DNA from: Reticulitermes speratus
Lineage: Eukaryota; Arthropoda; Insecta; Blattodea; Rhinotermitidae
NCBI GenBank assembly: GCA_021186555.1
Contig: JAJKFL010000004.1
Location: 12,456,779 to 12,520,778, forward strand
Length of the DNA stretch: 64,000 bases
Direction of reading: 5' to 3'
The notes beneath the pieces were generated by a model. That model did not search any database. It had not been told where the DNA came from and worked only from the letters and a program-made list of their open reading frames with translations. The translations under genes and the position numbers were made by a program. Shown in pieces: positions 22,844 through 35,850 of the stretch. Position 1 is the stretch's first letter. Each line of letters opens with the position of its first letter.

Positions 22844-22893
22844 GTAAATATGGAAGGAGAAGAAGTTATTCAGACTACGCATAACAGATCTAG

Positions 22894-25800
22894 CGTCACT
22901 AAAGCTATGGACGCTGTGTTACATTACGTCACTAAAGCCATGGACGCTGTGTTACATTACGTCACTAAAGCCATGGACGCTGTGTTACATTACGTCACTA
23001 AAGCTATGGACGCTGTGTTACATTATGTCACTAAAGCCATGGACGCTGTGTTACATTACGTCACTAAAGCTATCGACGCTGTGTTACATTACGTCACTAA
23101 AGCTATGGACGCTGTTACATTACGTCACTAAAGCTATGGACGCTGTGTTACATTACGTCAATAAAACTATGGACGCTGTGTTACATTACGTCACTAAAGC
23201 TATGGACGCTGTTACATTACGTCACTAAAGCCATGGACGTTGTGTTACATTACGTCACTAAAGCTATGGACGCTGTGTTACATTACGTCACTAAAGCGAT
23301 GGACGCTGTGTTACATTACGTCACTAAAGCGATGGACGCTGTGTTACATTACGTCACTAAAGCTATGGACGCTGTGTTACATTACGTCACTAAAGCCATG
23401 GACGCTGTGTTACATTACGTCACTAAAGCCATGGACGCTGTGTTACATTACGTCACTAAAGCTATGGACGCTGTGTTACATTACGTCACTAAAGCCATGG
23501 ACGCTGTGTTACATTACGTCACTAAAGCCATGGACGCTGTGATACATTACGTCACTAAAGCTATGGACGCTGTGTTACATTACGTCACTAAAGCCATGGA
23601 CGCTGTGTTACATTACGTCACTAAAGCTATGGACGCTGTTACATTAAGTCACTAAAGCTATGGACGCTGTGTTACATTACGTCACTAAAGCCATGGACGC
23701 TGTGTTACATTACGTCACTAAAGCCATGGACGCTGTGTTACATCACGTCACTAAAGCTATGGACGCTGTGTTACATTACGTCACTAAAGCCATGGACGCT
23801 GTGTTACATTACGTCACTAAAGCTATCGACGCTGTGTTACATTACATCACTAAAGCTATGGACGCTGTTACATTACGTCACTAAAGCTATGGACGCTGTG
23901 TTACATTACGTCACTAAAACTATGGACGCTGTGTTACATTACGTCACTAAAGCTATGGACGCTGTTACATTACGTCACTAAAGCCATGGACGTTGTGTTA
24001 CATTACGTCACTAAAGCTATGGACGCTGTGTTACATTACGTCACTAAAGCTATGGCCGCTGTGTTACATTACGTCACTAAAGCGATGGACGCTGTGTTAC
24101 ATTACGTCACTAAAGCCATGGACGCTGTGTTACATTACGTCACTAAAGCCATGGACGCTGTGATACATTACGTCACTAAAGCTATGGACGCTGTGTTACA
24201 TTACGTCACTAAAGCCATGGACGCTGTGTTACATTACGTCACTAAAGCTATGGACGCTGTTACATTAAGTCACTAAAGCTATGGACGCTGTGTTACATTA
24301 CGTCACTAAAGCCATGGACGCTGTGTTACATTACGTCACTAAAGCCATGGACGCTGTGTTACATCACGTCACTAAAGCTATGGACGCTGTGTTACATTAC
24401 GTCACTAAAGCTATCGACGCTGTGTTACATTACATCACTAAAGCTATGGACGCTGTTACATTACGTCACTAAAGCTATGGACGCTGTGTTACATTACGTC
24501 ACTAAAACTATGGACGCTGTGTTACATTACGTCACTAAAGCTATGGACGCTGTTACATTACGTCACTAAAGCCATGGACGTTGTGTTACATTACGTCACT
24601 AAAGCTATGGACGCTGTGTTACATTACGTCACTAAAGCTATGGACGCTGTGTTACATTACGTCACTAAAGCGATGGACGCTGTGTTACATTACGTCACTA
24701 AAGCTATGGACGCTGTGTTACATTACGTCACTAAAGCCATGGACGCTGTGTTACATTACGTCACTAAAGCCATGGACGCTGTGTTACATTACGTCACTAA
24801 AGCCATGGACGCTGTGTTACATTACATCACTAAAGCTATGGACGCTGTTACATTACGTCACTAAAGCTATGGACGCTGTGTTACATTACGTCACTAAAAC
24901 TATGGACGCTGTGTTACATTACGTCACTAAAGCTATGGACGCTGTTACATTACGTCACTAAAGCCATGGACGTTGTGTTACATTACGTCACTAAAGCTAT
25001 GGACGCTGTGTTACATTACGTCACTAAAGCTATGGCCGCTGTGTTACATTACGTCACTAAAGCGATGGACGCTGTGTTACATTACGTCACTAAAGCCATG
25101 GACGCTGTGTTACATTACGTCACTAAAGCCATGGACGCTGTGATACATTACGTCACTAAAGCTATGGACGCTGTGTTACATTACGTCACTAAAGCCATGG
25201 ACGCTGTGTTACATTACGTCACTAAAGCTATGGACGCTGTTACATTAAGTCACTAAAGCTATGGACGCTGTGTTACATTACGTCACTAAAGCCATGGACG
25301 CTGTGTTACATTACGTCACTAAAGCCATGGACGCTGTGTTACATCACGTCACTAAAGCTATGGACGCTGTGTTACATTACGTCACTAAAGCTATCGACGC
25401 TGTGTTACATTACATCACTAAAGCTATGGACGCTGTTACATTACGTCACTAAAGCTATGGACGCTGTGTTACATTACGTCACTAAAACTATGGACGCTGT
25501 GTTACATTACGTCACTAAAGCTATGGACGCTGTTACATTACGTCACTAAAGCCATGGACGTTGTGTTACATTACGTCACTAAAGCTATGGACGCTGTGTT
25601 ACATTACGTCACTAAAGCTATGGACGCTGTGTTACATTACGTCACTAAAGCGATGGACGCTGTGTTACATTACGTCACTAAAGCTATGGACGCTGTGTTA
25701 CATTACGTCACTAAAGCCATGGACGCTGTGTTACATTACGTCACTAAAGCCATGGACGCTGTGTTACATTACGTCACTAAAGCCATGGACGCTGTGTTAC

Positions 25801-26726
25801 ATTACGTCACTAAAGCTATGGACGCTGTGTTACATTACGTCACTAAAGCCATGGACGCTGTGTTACATTACGTCACTAAAGCCATGGACGCTGTGTTACA
25901 TTACGTCACTAAAGCCATGGACGCTGTGTTACATTACGTCACTAAAGCCATGGACGCTGTGTTACATTACGTCACTAAAGCCATGGACGCTGTGATACAT
26001 TACGTCACTAAAGCTATGGACGCTGTGTTACATTACGTCACTAAAGCCATGGACGCTGTGTTACATTACGTCACTAAAGCCATGGACGCTGTGTTACATC
26101 ACGTCACTAAAGCTATGGACGCTGTGTTACATTACGTCACTAAAGCCATGGACGCTGTGTTACATTACGTCACTAAAGCCATGACGCTGTGTTACATTAC
26201 GTCACTAAAGCCATGGACGCTGTGTTACATTACGTCACTAGAGCCATGGACGCTGTGTTACATTACGTCACTAAAGCCATGGACGCTGTGTTACATTACG
26301 TCACTACAGCCATGGACGCTGTGTTACATTACGTCACTAAAGCTATGGACGCTGTGTTACATTACGTCACTAAAGCCATGGACGCTGTGTTACATTACGT
26401 CACTAAAGCCATGGACGCTGTGTTACATTACGTCACTAAAGCCATGGAAGCTGTGTTACATTACGTCACTAAAGCCATGGAAGCTGTGATACATTACGTC
26501 ACTAAAGCGATGGACGCTGTGTTACATTACGTCACTAAAGCTATGGACGCTGTGTTACATTACGTCACTAAAGCCATGGACGCTGTGTTACATTACGTCA
26601 CTAAAGCGATGGACGCTGTGTTACATTACGTCACTAAAGCTATGGACGCTGTGTTACATTACGTCACTAAAGCTATGGACGCTGTGTTACATTACGTCAC
26701 TAAAGCTATGGACGCTGTGTTACATT
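22894..26726. repeat. 33-bp satellite, about 116 units, with 980-bp higher-order repeat
   Basis: The plus-strand unit is TCACTAAAGCTATGGACGCT plus GTGTTACATTACG. Every intact unit contains TTACGTCA. A 31-bp variant unit (GCTGTTACATT) and marker variants (GACGTTGTG, CTATCGACG, CATCACGTCA) recur in blocks. Starts of identical blocks at 23986 and 24966, and at 24574 and 25554, are exactly 980 bp apart. The right third (25,700-26,720) lacks this pattern and is more uniform. Open frames arise because 33 is a multiple of three. Confidence 0.97.
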
Positions 26727-27254
26727 CACTCAAAGATCCCGTGAACTGTTTTGAGATAAATATGGGTTCTATCAGTAAAATTATGTAATTAGATCTTTTG
26801 AATAATTCATTTATTTGATGTTTATTTATTAATTTGTTATCTAATTATTTATTCAATAGCCCTGATAAAGCAGCATGTAAAGAGAGGGTAATGAATGAAT
26901 TAATTAATAATGAACTGAAACTGTGTGGGAAGTTACAAAATTCTCTCAAGTCAGAACATGAGCCAATAATTGAACCCAGGACATCCCGTATATTAAACCG
27001 CATTAACACGAACTGCGATAGCCCGTGTTGCACATAAAGGTCTTAAAGTTGTGTCCCGACACGACAGCCTTGTCGCACAGAAAGCTTGTAACCGCCGGGT
27101 GCTTGAAGCCCGTGTCTGTATTTCATTGCCTTACGTAACACAACTCACACAGTTCCAACTTACAGCATGTGCGAAGGCTTTGTACATCTAGACGATAGCT
27201 CTCGACACAAGAAGAAGTACTTCTATTGAAATATTACCAATTTTTCTTCTATAA
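26727..27254. other. No gene recognised; tRNA-like remnant possible
   Basis: On the minus strand TGTCCTGGGTTCAATTATTG near 26975 resembles a tRNA B box and may be an old SINE. No duplication or clear A box was found. The rest is AT-rich. Confidence 0.3.
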
Positions 27255-27645
27255 GTATCCTTCAATTCCTGCTAATGCAATGGAATATCCAACATGTCCT
27301 TCAATTCCTGCTAATGCAATGGAATATCCAACATGTCCTTCAATTACTGCTAATGCCATGGAATATCTAACATATCCTTCAATTCCTGCTAATGCAATGG
27401 AATATTCAACATGTCCTTCAAATCCTTCCAATGCCATGGAATATCCAACATGTCCTTCAATTCCTGCTGACGTGGAATATCCAAAATGTCCTTCAATTCT
27501 TGCTAATGCCATGGAATATCCAACATGTTTCAATTCCTGATACTGCCTTAGAATATTCAACATGTCCTTCAATCCCTGCTAATGCCATGGAATATCCAAC
27601 ATGTCCTTCAATTCCTGCTAATGCCATGGAATATCCAACATTTTC
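27255..27645. repeat. 39-bp degenerate minisatellite, about 10 units
   Basis: The plus-strand unit is CCTTCAATTCCTGCTAATGC plus AATGGAATATCCAACATGT. Several units have small deletions (near 27470 and 27530), so this array is older than its neighbours. Confidence 0.9.
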
Positions 27646-28266
27646 TCTTTCGTTCTTTAATTTCCCATACTTCTTTCAGAATTAACTTAAAGCAATGGTT
27701 GTGTTTCTTGCTTCAAAAAACTCAGGGTCTATAATTTTGTGCGCACTCACTGCACACCAGACTCCGACTGGAAAGTTATGTACAAGAATTTCATAAACTC
27801 CATGGGATTTTTGGAAAATTAATGTCTGTTCTTTGACTGCTGATGGTTTTGTACAAAACTATCGGTGGTGTTTTTTTATCCTTTTTTCAAGTTGCAAATG
27901 AACACTCCTCGTCCAGCAAAACACATTTCTCATACGCAATAAACACATTTCTCATACGCAATAAACACATTTCACATACGCAATAAACACCTCTCTATGA
28001 CTCGTAATAAACTAGACGCCCTAGTCACGTTCCAGCGCTGATACGAGGCAGATCGTCTGGGTTTATTCCTTAACAAAGCCGGAATCATATTTTCCTGCTC
28101 TCGGGAGCACAAGTCAAAATATCTCTGCAGTAGTAAATTACTCACACTGACTTAGCACACTAATTAATAATATTAATAATTACTTCGACATTTATACTGC
28201 AAACACAGGTTTACAGTCCATGTTAAAATTGTTTAAAGAGTGACTCAAATGTTTACATAGATATGA
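27646..28266. other. No gene recognised; small 22-bp triplicate
   Basis: CACATTTCTCATACGCAATA plus AA is present three times at 27922-27987, with one variant. Otherwise this is AT-rich sequence without features. Confidence 0.5.
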
Positions 28267-28524
28267 TTACACTAATCCTTCTTGATCCCTTTCCCTCATG
28301 GTCTCGGCACCTTCAATTTCCACTGTAGTCTCTCGCACCTCCTCCAAACATCTATTTTCCACATTGCACAAAACATGTCTTCCATTTATGTGTTTGTCTA
28401 TGTTTTCTTCTTCCTTGTGGTAAACAGTACAACGTATTCTTGGTAAGTTTTCCACCTTCATTCGTTCAACACAGACATAATATCTCAAAGCTTTGTTCTG
28501 TAGGTGTTCTGTAGCTCTGTTCAA
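28267..28524 (-). mobile_element. Possible LINE RT-tail fragment overlapping the start of the 44-bp array
   Basis: The minus frame has HLQNKALRYYVCVERMKVEN and LPRI, followed by a charged segment. LRYYxxVERMKxxxLPR resembles the LRWYGHVxRM-RLPR tail of LINE polyproteins, but without the GHV and with no other support. The interest lies in its overlap with the satellite: ALRYYVCVER aligns with ALRYYSCIEQ, the minus-strand reading of the 44-bp unit. Confidence 0.35.
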
Positions 28525-31500
28525 TAAAGCTATAATATCTCAAATCTCTGTTCTGTAGCTCTGTTCAATACAGCTATAATATCTCAAATCTCTTTTCTGT
28601 AGCTCTGTTCAATACAGCTATATCTCAAAGCTCTGTTCTGTAGCTCTGTTCAATACAGCTATATCTCAAAGCTCTGTTCTGTAGCTCTGTTCAACACAGC
28701 TATAATATCTCAAAGCTCTGTTCTGTAGCTCTGTTCAATACAGCTATAATATCTCAAAGCTATGCTCTGTAGCTCTGTTCAATACAGCTATAATATTTCA
28801 AATCTCTGTTCTGTAGCTCTGTTTAATACAGCTATAATATCTCAAATCTCTGTTCTGTAGCTCTGTTTAATACAGCTATAATATCTCAAAGCTCTGTTCT
28901 GTAGCTCCGTTCAATACAGCTATAATATCTCAAAGCTCTGTTCTGTTGCTCTGTTCAATAAAGCTATAATATCTCAAAGCTCTGTTCTGTAGCTCTGTTC
29001 AATACAGTTTTAATATCTCAAAGCTCTGTTCTGTAGCTCTGTTCAATACAGCTAAAATATATCAAAACTCTGTTCTGTAGCTCTGTTTAATACAGCTATA
29101 ATATCTCAAAGCTCTGTTCTGTAGCTCTGTTCAATACAGCTATAATATCTCAAAGCTCTGTTCTGTAGCTCTGTTCAATACAGTTATAATATCACAAAGC
29201 TCTGTTCTGTAGCTCTGTTCAATAAAGCTATAATATCTCAAAGCTCTGTTCTGTAGCTCTGTTCAATACAGCTATAATATCTCAAAGCTCTGTTCTGTTG
29301 CTCTGTTCAATACAGCTATAATATCTCAAAGCTCTGTTCAATACAGCTATAATATCTCAAAGCTCTGTTCTGTAGCTCTGTTCAATACAGCTATAATATC
29401 TCAATGCTCTGTTCTATAGCTCTGTTCTGTAGCTCTGTTCAATACAGCTATATCTCAAAGCTCTGTTCTGTAGCTCTGTTCAATATAGCTATAATATCTC
29501 AAAGCTCTGTTCTGTAGCTCTGTTCAATACAGCTATAATATCTCAAAGCTCTCTTCTGTAGCTCTGTTCAATACAGCTATAATATCTCAAAGCTATGCTC
29601 TGTAGCTCTGTTCAATACAGCTATAATATCTCAAATCTCTGTTCTGTAGCTCTGTTTAATACAGCTATAATTTCTCAAACTCTGTTCTGTAGCTCTATTC
29701 AATACAGCTATAATATCTCAAAGCTCTGTTCTGTAGCCCTGTTCAATACAGCTATAATATCTCAAAGCTCTGTTCTGTAGCTCTGTTCAATACAGCTATA
29801 ATATCTCAAAGCTCTGTTCTGTTGCTCTGTTCAATACAGCTATATCTTAAGGCTCTGTTCTGTAGCTCTGATCAATACAGCTATAATATCTCAAAGCTCT
29901 GTTCTGTAGCTCTGTTCAATACAGCTATAATATCTCAAAGCTCTGTTCTGTAGCTCTGTTCAATACAGCTATATCTCAAAGCTCTGTTCTGTAGCTCTGT
30001 TCAACACAGCTATAATATCTCAAAGCTCTGTTCTGTAGCTCTGTTCAATACAGCTATAATATCTCAAAGCTATGCTCTGTAGCTCTGTTCAATACAGCTA
30101 TAATATTTCAAATCTCTGTTCTGTAGCTCTGTTTAATACAGCTATAATATCTCAAATCTCTGTTCTGTAGCTCTGTTTAATACAGCTATAATATCTCAAA
30201 GCTCTGTTCTGTAGCTCCGTTCAATACAGCTATAATATCTCAAAGCTCTGTTCTGTTGCTCTGTTCAATAAAGCTATAATATCTCAAAGCTCTGTTCTGT
30301 AGCTCTGTTCAATACAGTTTTAATATCTCAAAGCTCTGTTCTGTAGCTCTGTTCAATACAGCTAAAATATATCAAAACTCTGTTCTGTAGCTCTGTTTAA
30401 TACAGCTATAATATCTCAAAGCTCTGTTCTGTAGCTCTGTTCAATACAGCTATAATATCTCAAAGCTCTGTTCTGTAGCACTGTTCAATACAGCTATAAT
30501 ATCTCAAAGCTCTGTTCTGTAGCTCTGTTCAATACAGCTATAATATCTCAAAGCTCTGTTCTGTAGCTCTGTTCAATACAGCTATAATATCTCAAAGCTC
30601 TGTTCTGTTGCTCTGTTCAATACAGCTATATCTTAAGGCTCTGTTCTGTAGCTCTGATCAATACAGCTATAATATCTCAAAGCTCTGTTCTGTAGCTCTG
30701 TTCAATACAGCTATAATATCTCAAAGCTCTGTTCTGTAGCTCTGTTCAATACAGCTATATCTCAAAGCTCTGTTCTGTAGCTCTGTTCAACACAGCTATA
30801 ATATCTCAAAGCTCTGTTCTGTAGCTCTGTTCAATACAGCTATAATATCTCAAAGCTATGCTCTGTAGCTCTGTTCAATACAGCTATAATATTTCAAATC
30901 TCTGTTCTGTAGCTCTGTTTAATACAGCTATAATATCTCAAATCTCTGTTCTGTAGCTCTGTTTAATACAGCTATAATATCTCAAAGCTCTGTTCTGTAG
31001 CTCCGTTCAATACAGCTATAATATCTCAAAGCTCTGTTCTGTTGCTCTGTTCAATAAAGCTATAATATCTCAAAGCTCTGTTCTGTAGCTCTGTTCAATA
31101 CAGTTTTAATATCTCAAAGCTCTGTTCTGTAGCTCTGTTCAATACAGCTAAAATATATCAAAACTCTGTTCTGTAGCTCTGTTTAATACAGCTATAATAT
31201 CTCAAAGCTCTGTTCTGTAGCTCTGTTCAATACAGCTATAATATCTCAAAGCTCTGTTCTGTAGCTCTGTTCAATACAGTTATAATATCACAAAGCTCTG
31301 TTCTGTAGCTCTGTTCAATAAAGCTATAATATCTCAAAGCTCTGTTCTGTAGCTCTGTTCAATACAGCTATATCTCAAAGCTCTGTTCTGTAGCTCTGTT
31401 CAATACAGCTATAATATCTCAAAGCTCTGTTCAATACAGCTATAATATCTCAAAGCTCTGTTCTGTAGCTCTGTTCAATACAGCTACAATATCTCAATGC

Positions 31501-34500
31501 TCTGTTCTATAGCTCTGTTCTGTAGCTCTGTTCAATACAGCTATATCTCAAAGCTCTGTTCTGTAGCTCTGTTCAATATAGCTATAATATCTCAAAGCTC
31601 TGTTCTGTAGCTCTGTTCAATACAGCTATAATATCTCAAAGCTCTCTTCTGTAGCTCTGTTCAATATAGCTATAATATCTCAAAGCTATGCTCTGTAGCT
31701 CTGTTCAATACAGCTATAATATCTCAAATCTCTGTTCTGTAGCTCTGTTTAATACAGCTATAATATCTCAAACTCTGTTCTGTAGCTCTATTCAATACAG
31801 CTATAATATCTCAAAGCTCTGTTCTGTAGCCCTGTTCAATACAGCTATAATATCTCAAAGCTCTGTTCTGTAGCTCTGTTCAATACAGCTATAATATCTC
31901 AAAGCTCTGTTCTGTTGCTCTGTTCAATACAGCTATATCTCAAAGCTCTGTTCTGTAGCTCTGTTCAACACAGCTATAATATCTCAAAGCTCTGTTCTGT
32001 AGCTCTGTTCAATACAGCTATAATATCTCAAAGCTATGCTCTGTAGCTCTGTTCAATACAGCTATAATATTTCAAATCTCTGTTCTGTAGCTCTGTTTAA
32101 TACAGCTATAATATCTCAAATCTCTGTTCTGTAGCTCTGTTTAATACAGCTATAATATCCCAAGCTCTGTTCTGTAGCTCCGTTCAATACAGCTATAATA
32201 TCTCAAAGCTCTGTTCTGTTGCTCTGTTCAATAAAGCTATAATATCTCAAAGCTCTGTTCTGTAGCTCTGTTCAATACAGTTTTAATATCTCAAAGCTCT
32301 GTTCTGTAGCTCTGTTCAATACAGCTAAAATATATCAAAACTCTGTTCTGTAGCTCTGTTTAATACAGCTATAATATCTCAAAGCTCTGTTCTGTAGCTC
32401 TGTTCAATACAGCTATAATATCTCAAAGCTCTGTTCTGTAGCACTGTTCAATACAGCTATAATATCTCAAAGCTCTGTTCTGTAGCTCTGTTCAATACAG
32501 CTATAATATCTCAAAGCTCTGTTCTGTAGCTCTGTTCAATACAGCTATAATATCTCAAGCTCTGTTCTGTTGCTCTGTTCAATACAGCTATATTTAAGGC
32601 TCTGTTCTGTAGCTCTGATTAATACAGCTATAATATCTCAAAGCTCTGTTCTGTAGCTCTGTTCAATACAGCTATAATATCTCAAAGCTCTGTTCTGTAG
32701 CTCTGTTCAATACAGCTATATCTCAAAGCTCTGTTCTGTAGCTCTGTTCAATACAGCTATAATATCTCAAAGCTATGCTCTGTAGCTCTGTTCAATACAG
32801 CTATAATATTTCAAATCTCTGTTCTGTAGCTCTGTTTAATACAGCTATAATATCTCAAATCTCTGTTCTGTAGCTCTGTTTAATACAGCTATAATATCTC
32901 AAAGCTCTGTTCTGTAGCTCCGTTCAATACAGCTATAATATCTCAAAGCTCTGTTCTGTTGCTCTGTTCAATAAAGCTATAATATCTCAAAGCTCTGTTC
33001 TGTAGCTCTGTTCAATACAGTTTTAATATCTCAAAGCTCTGTTCTGTAGCTCTGTTCAATACAGCTAAAATATATCAAAACTCTGTTCTGTAGCTCTGTT
33101 TAATACAGCTATAATATCTCAAAGCTCTGTTCTGTAGCTCTGTTCAATACAGCTATAATATCTCAAAGCTCTGTTCTGTAGCTCTGTTCAATACAGTTAT
33201 AATATCACAAAGCTCTGTTCTGTAGCTCTGTTCAATAAAGCTGTAATATCTCAAAGCTCTGTTCTGTAGCTCTGTTCAATACAGCTATATCTCAAAGCTC
33301 TGTTCTGTAGCTCTGTTCAATACAGCTATAATATCTCAAAGCTCTGTTCAATACAGCTATAATATCTCAAAGCTCTGTTCTGTAGCTCTGTTCAATACAG
33401 CTATAATATCTCAATGCTCTGTTCTATAGCTCTGTTCTGTAGCTCTGTTCAATACAGCTATATCTCAAAGCTCTGTTCTGTAGCTCTGTTCAATATAGCT
33501 ATAATATCTCAAAGCTCTGTTCTGTAGCTCTGTTCAATACAGCTATAATATCTCAAAGCTCTCTTCTGTAGCTCTGTTCAATATAGCTATAATATCTCAA
33601 AGCTATGCTCTGTAGCTCTGTTCAATACAGCTATAATATCTCAAATCTCTGTTCTGTAGCTCTGTTTAATACAGCTATAATATCTCAAACTCTGTTCTGT
33701 AGCTCTATTCAATACAGCTATAATATCTCAAAGCTCTGTTCTGTAGCCCTGTTCAATACAGCTATAATATCTCAAAGCTCTGTTCTGTAGCTCTGTTCAA
33801 TACAGCTATAATATCTCAAAGCTCTGTTCTGTTGCTCTGTTCAATACAGCTATATCTTAAGGCTCTGTTCTGTAGCTCTGATCAATACAGCTATAATATC
33901 TCAAAGCTCTGTTCTGTAGCTCTGTTCAATACAGCTATAATATCTCAAAGCTCTGTTCTGTAGCTCTGTTCAATACAGCTATAATATCTCAAAGCTCTGT
34001 TCTGTAGCCCTGTTCAATACAGCTATAATATCTCAAAGCTCTGTTCTGTAGCTCTGTTCAATACAGCTATAATATCTCAAAGCTCTCTTCTGTAGCTCTG
34101 TTCAATACAGCTATAATATCTCTAAGCTCTGTTCTGTAGCTCTGTTCAATACAGCTATAATATCTCAAAGCTCTGTTCTGTAGCCCTGTTCAATACAACT
34201 ATAATATCTCAAAGCTCTGTTCTGTAGCACTGTTCAATACAGCTATAATATCTCAAAGCTCTGTTCTGTAGCTCTGTTCAATACAGCTATAATATCTCAA
34301 AGCTCTGTTCTGTAGCTCTGTTCAATACAGCTATAATATCTCAAAGCTCTGTTCTGTAGCTCTGTTCAATACAGCTATAATATCTAAAAGCTATGCTCTG
34401 TAGCTCTGTTCAATACAGCTATAATATCTCAAATCTCTGTTCTGTAGCTCTGTTCAATACAGCTATAATATCTCAAATCTCTGTTCTGTAGCCCTGTTCA

Positions 34501-35372
34501 ATACAGCTATAATATCTCAAAGCTCTGTTCTGTAGCTCTGTTCAATACAGCTATAATATCTCAAAGCTCTGTTCTGTAGCTCTGTTCAATACAGCTATAA
34601 TATCTCAAAGCTCTGTTCTGTAGCTCTGTTCAATACAGCTATAATATCTAAAAGCTATGCTCTGTAGCTCTGTTCAATACAGCTATAATATCTCAAATCT
34701 CTGTTCTGTAGCTCTGTTCAATACAGCTATAATATCTCAAATCTCTGTTCTGTAGCCCTGTTCAATACAGCTATAATATCTCAAAGCTCTGTTCTGTAGC
34801 TCTGTTCAATACAGCTATAATATCTCAAAGCTCTGTTCTGTAGCTCTGTTCAATACAGCTACAATATCTCAAAGCTCTGTTCTGTAGCTCTGTTCAATAC
34901 AGCTATAATATCTCAAAGCTCTGTTCTGTAGCTCTGTTCAATACAGCTATAATATCTCAAAGCTCTGTTCTGTAGCTCTGTTCAATACAGCTATAATATC
35001 TCAAAGCTCTGTTCTGTAGCTCTGTTCAATACAGCTATAATATCTCAAAGCTCTGTTCTGTAGCTCTGTTCAATACAGCTATAATATCTCAAAGCTCTGT
35101 TCTGTAGCTCTGTTCAATACAGCTATAATATCTCAAAGCTCTGTTCTGTAGCTCTGTTCAATACAGCTATAATATCTCAAAGCTCTGTTCTGTAGCTCTG
35201 TTCAATACAGCTATAATATCTCAAAGCTCTGTTCTGTAGCTCTGTTCAATACAGCTATAATATCTCAAAGCTCTGTTCTGTAGCTCTGTTCAATACAGCT
35301 ATAATATCTCAAAGCTCTGTTCTGTAGCTCTGTTCAATACAGCTATAATATCTCAAAGCTCTGTTCTGTAGG
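28490..35372. repeat. 44-bp satellite, about 156 units
   Basis: The plus-strand unit is CTGTTCTGTAGCTCTGTTCA, then ATACAGCTATAATATCTCAA, then AGCT. Variants include a 6-base deletion (AGCTATATCTC), TTTAATACAG, CAGTTTTAATATC, AGCCCTG and TATGCTCTGT. They recur in order as long higher-order blocks: identical 61-codon chance frames start at 29595, 31688 and 33605, spaced 2093 and 1917 bp. From about 34,800 the units are nearly identical. Both array edges carry TTCTGTAGGTGT, which differs from the internal unit. Confidence 0.97.
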
Positions 35373-35461
35373 TGTCTCAACATTCTACTTCCCATAACGT
35401 TTCGTTTCTCACTGTTTTTTTCTTCTCACCACATTAAATAATTAAATTTAATCGTTCCTAT

Positions 35462-35850
35462 CTGGAAAGTTTTGAAATGTGGTGCTGGAGAAGAATGGAG
35501 AAGATCAGTTGGACCGATCGTGTGAGAAATGAAGAAGTATTACACAGAGTGAAGGAGGAGAGGAATATCGTACATACAGTAAAAAGAAGAAAGGCTAACT
35601 GGATTGGTCACATTTTGCGTAGAAACTGCCTTCTGAAACATGTGATTGAAGGAAAGTTAGAGGGAAGGATAGAAGTGACGGGAAGACGAGGGAGAAGACG
35701 TAAGCAGCTACTGGATGACCTTAAGGAAAAGAGAAGATACTGTAAATTGAAAGAGGAAGCACTAGATCGAACCCTGTGGAGAACTCGCTTTGTAAGAGGC
35801 TACGGACCTGTCGTAAGACAGACTGCAGAATGAATAAATGAATGAATTTT
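35462..35850 (+). mobile_element. RTE-like LINE fragment, C-terminal end with (TGAA)n tail
   Basis: The open plus frame reads FEMWCWRRMEKISWTDRVRN, EEVLHRVKEERNIVHTVKRR, KANWIGHILRRNCLLKHVIE, GKLEGRIEVTGRRGRRRKQL and ends GYGPVVRQTAE, stop. MWCWRRMEKISWTD, WIGHILRRNCLLKHVIEGK and GRRRKQLLDDLK are the standard ending of RTE/BovB-type and related insect polyproteins. The tail ATGAATAAATGAATGAAT is the microsatellite-like 3' end expected for RTE. The frame is intact over about 118 codons, so insertion is fairly recent. The 5' end is truncated 90 bp from the 44-bp array. Confidence 0.85.

Noticed and set aside
22850-26788. Repetitive ORFs reading AMDAVLHYVTK
   Set aside because: 33-bp satellite read in frame; neighbouring frames are open too, and there is no start context, splice site or unique flanking coding sequence.
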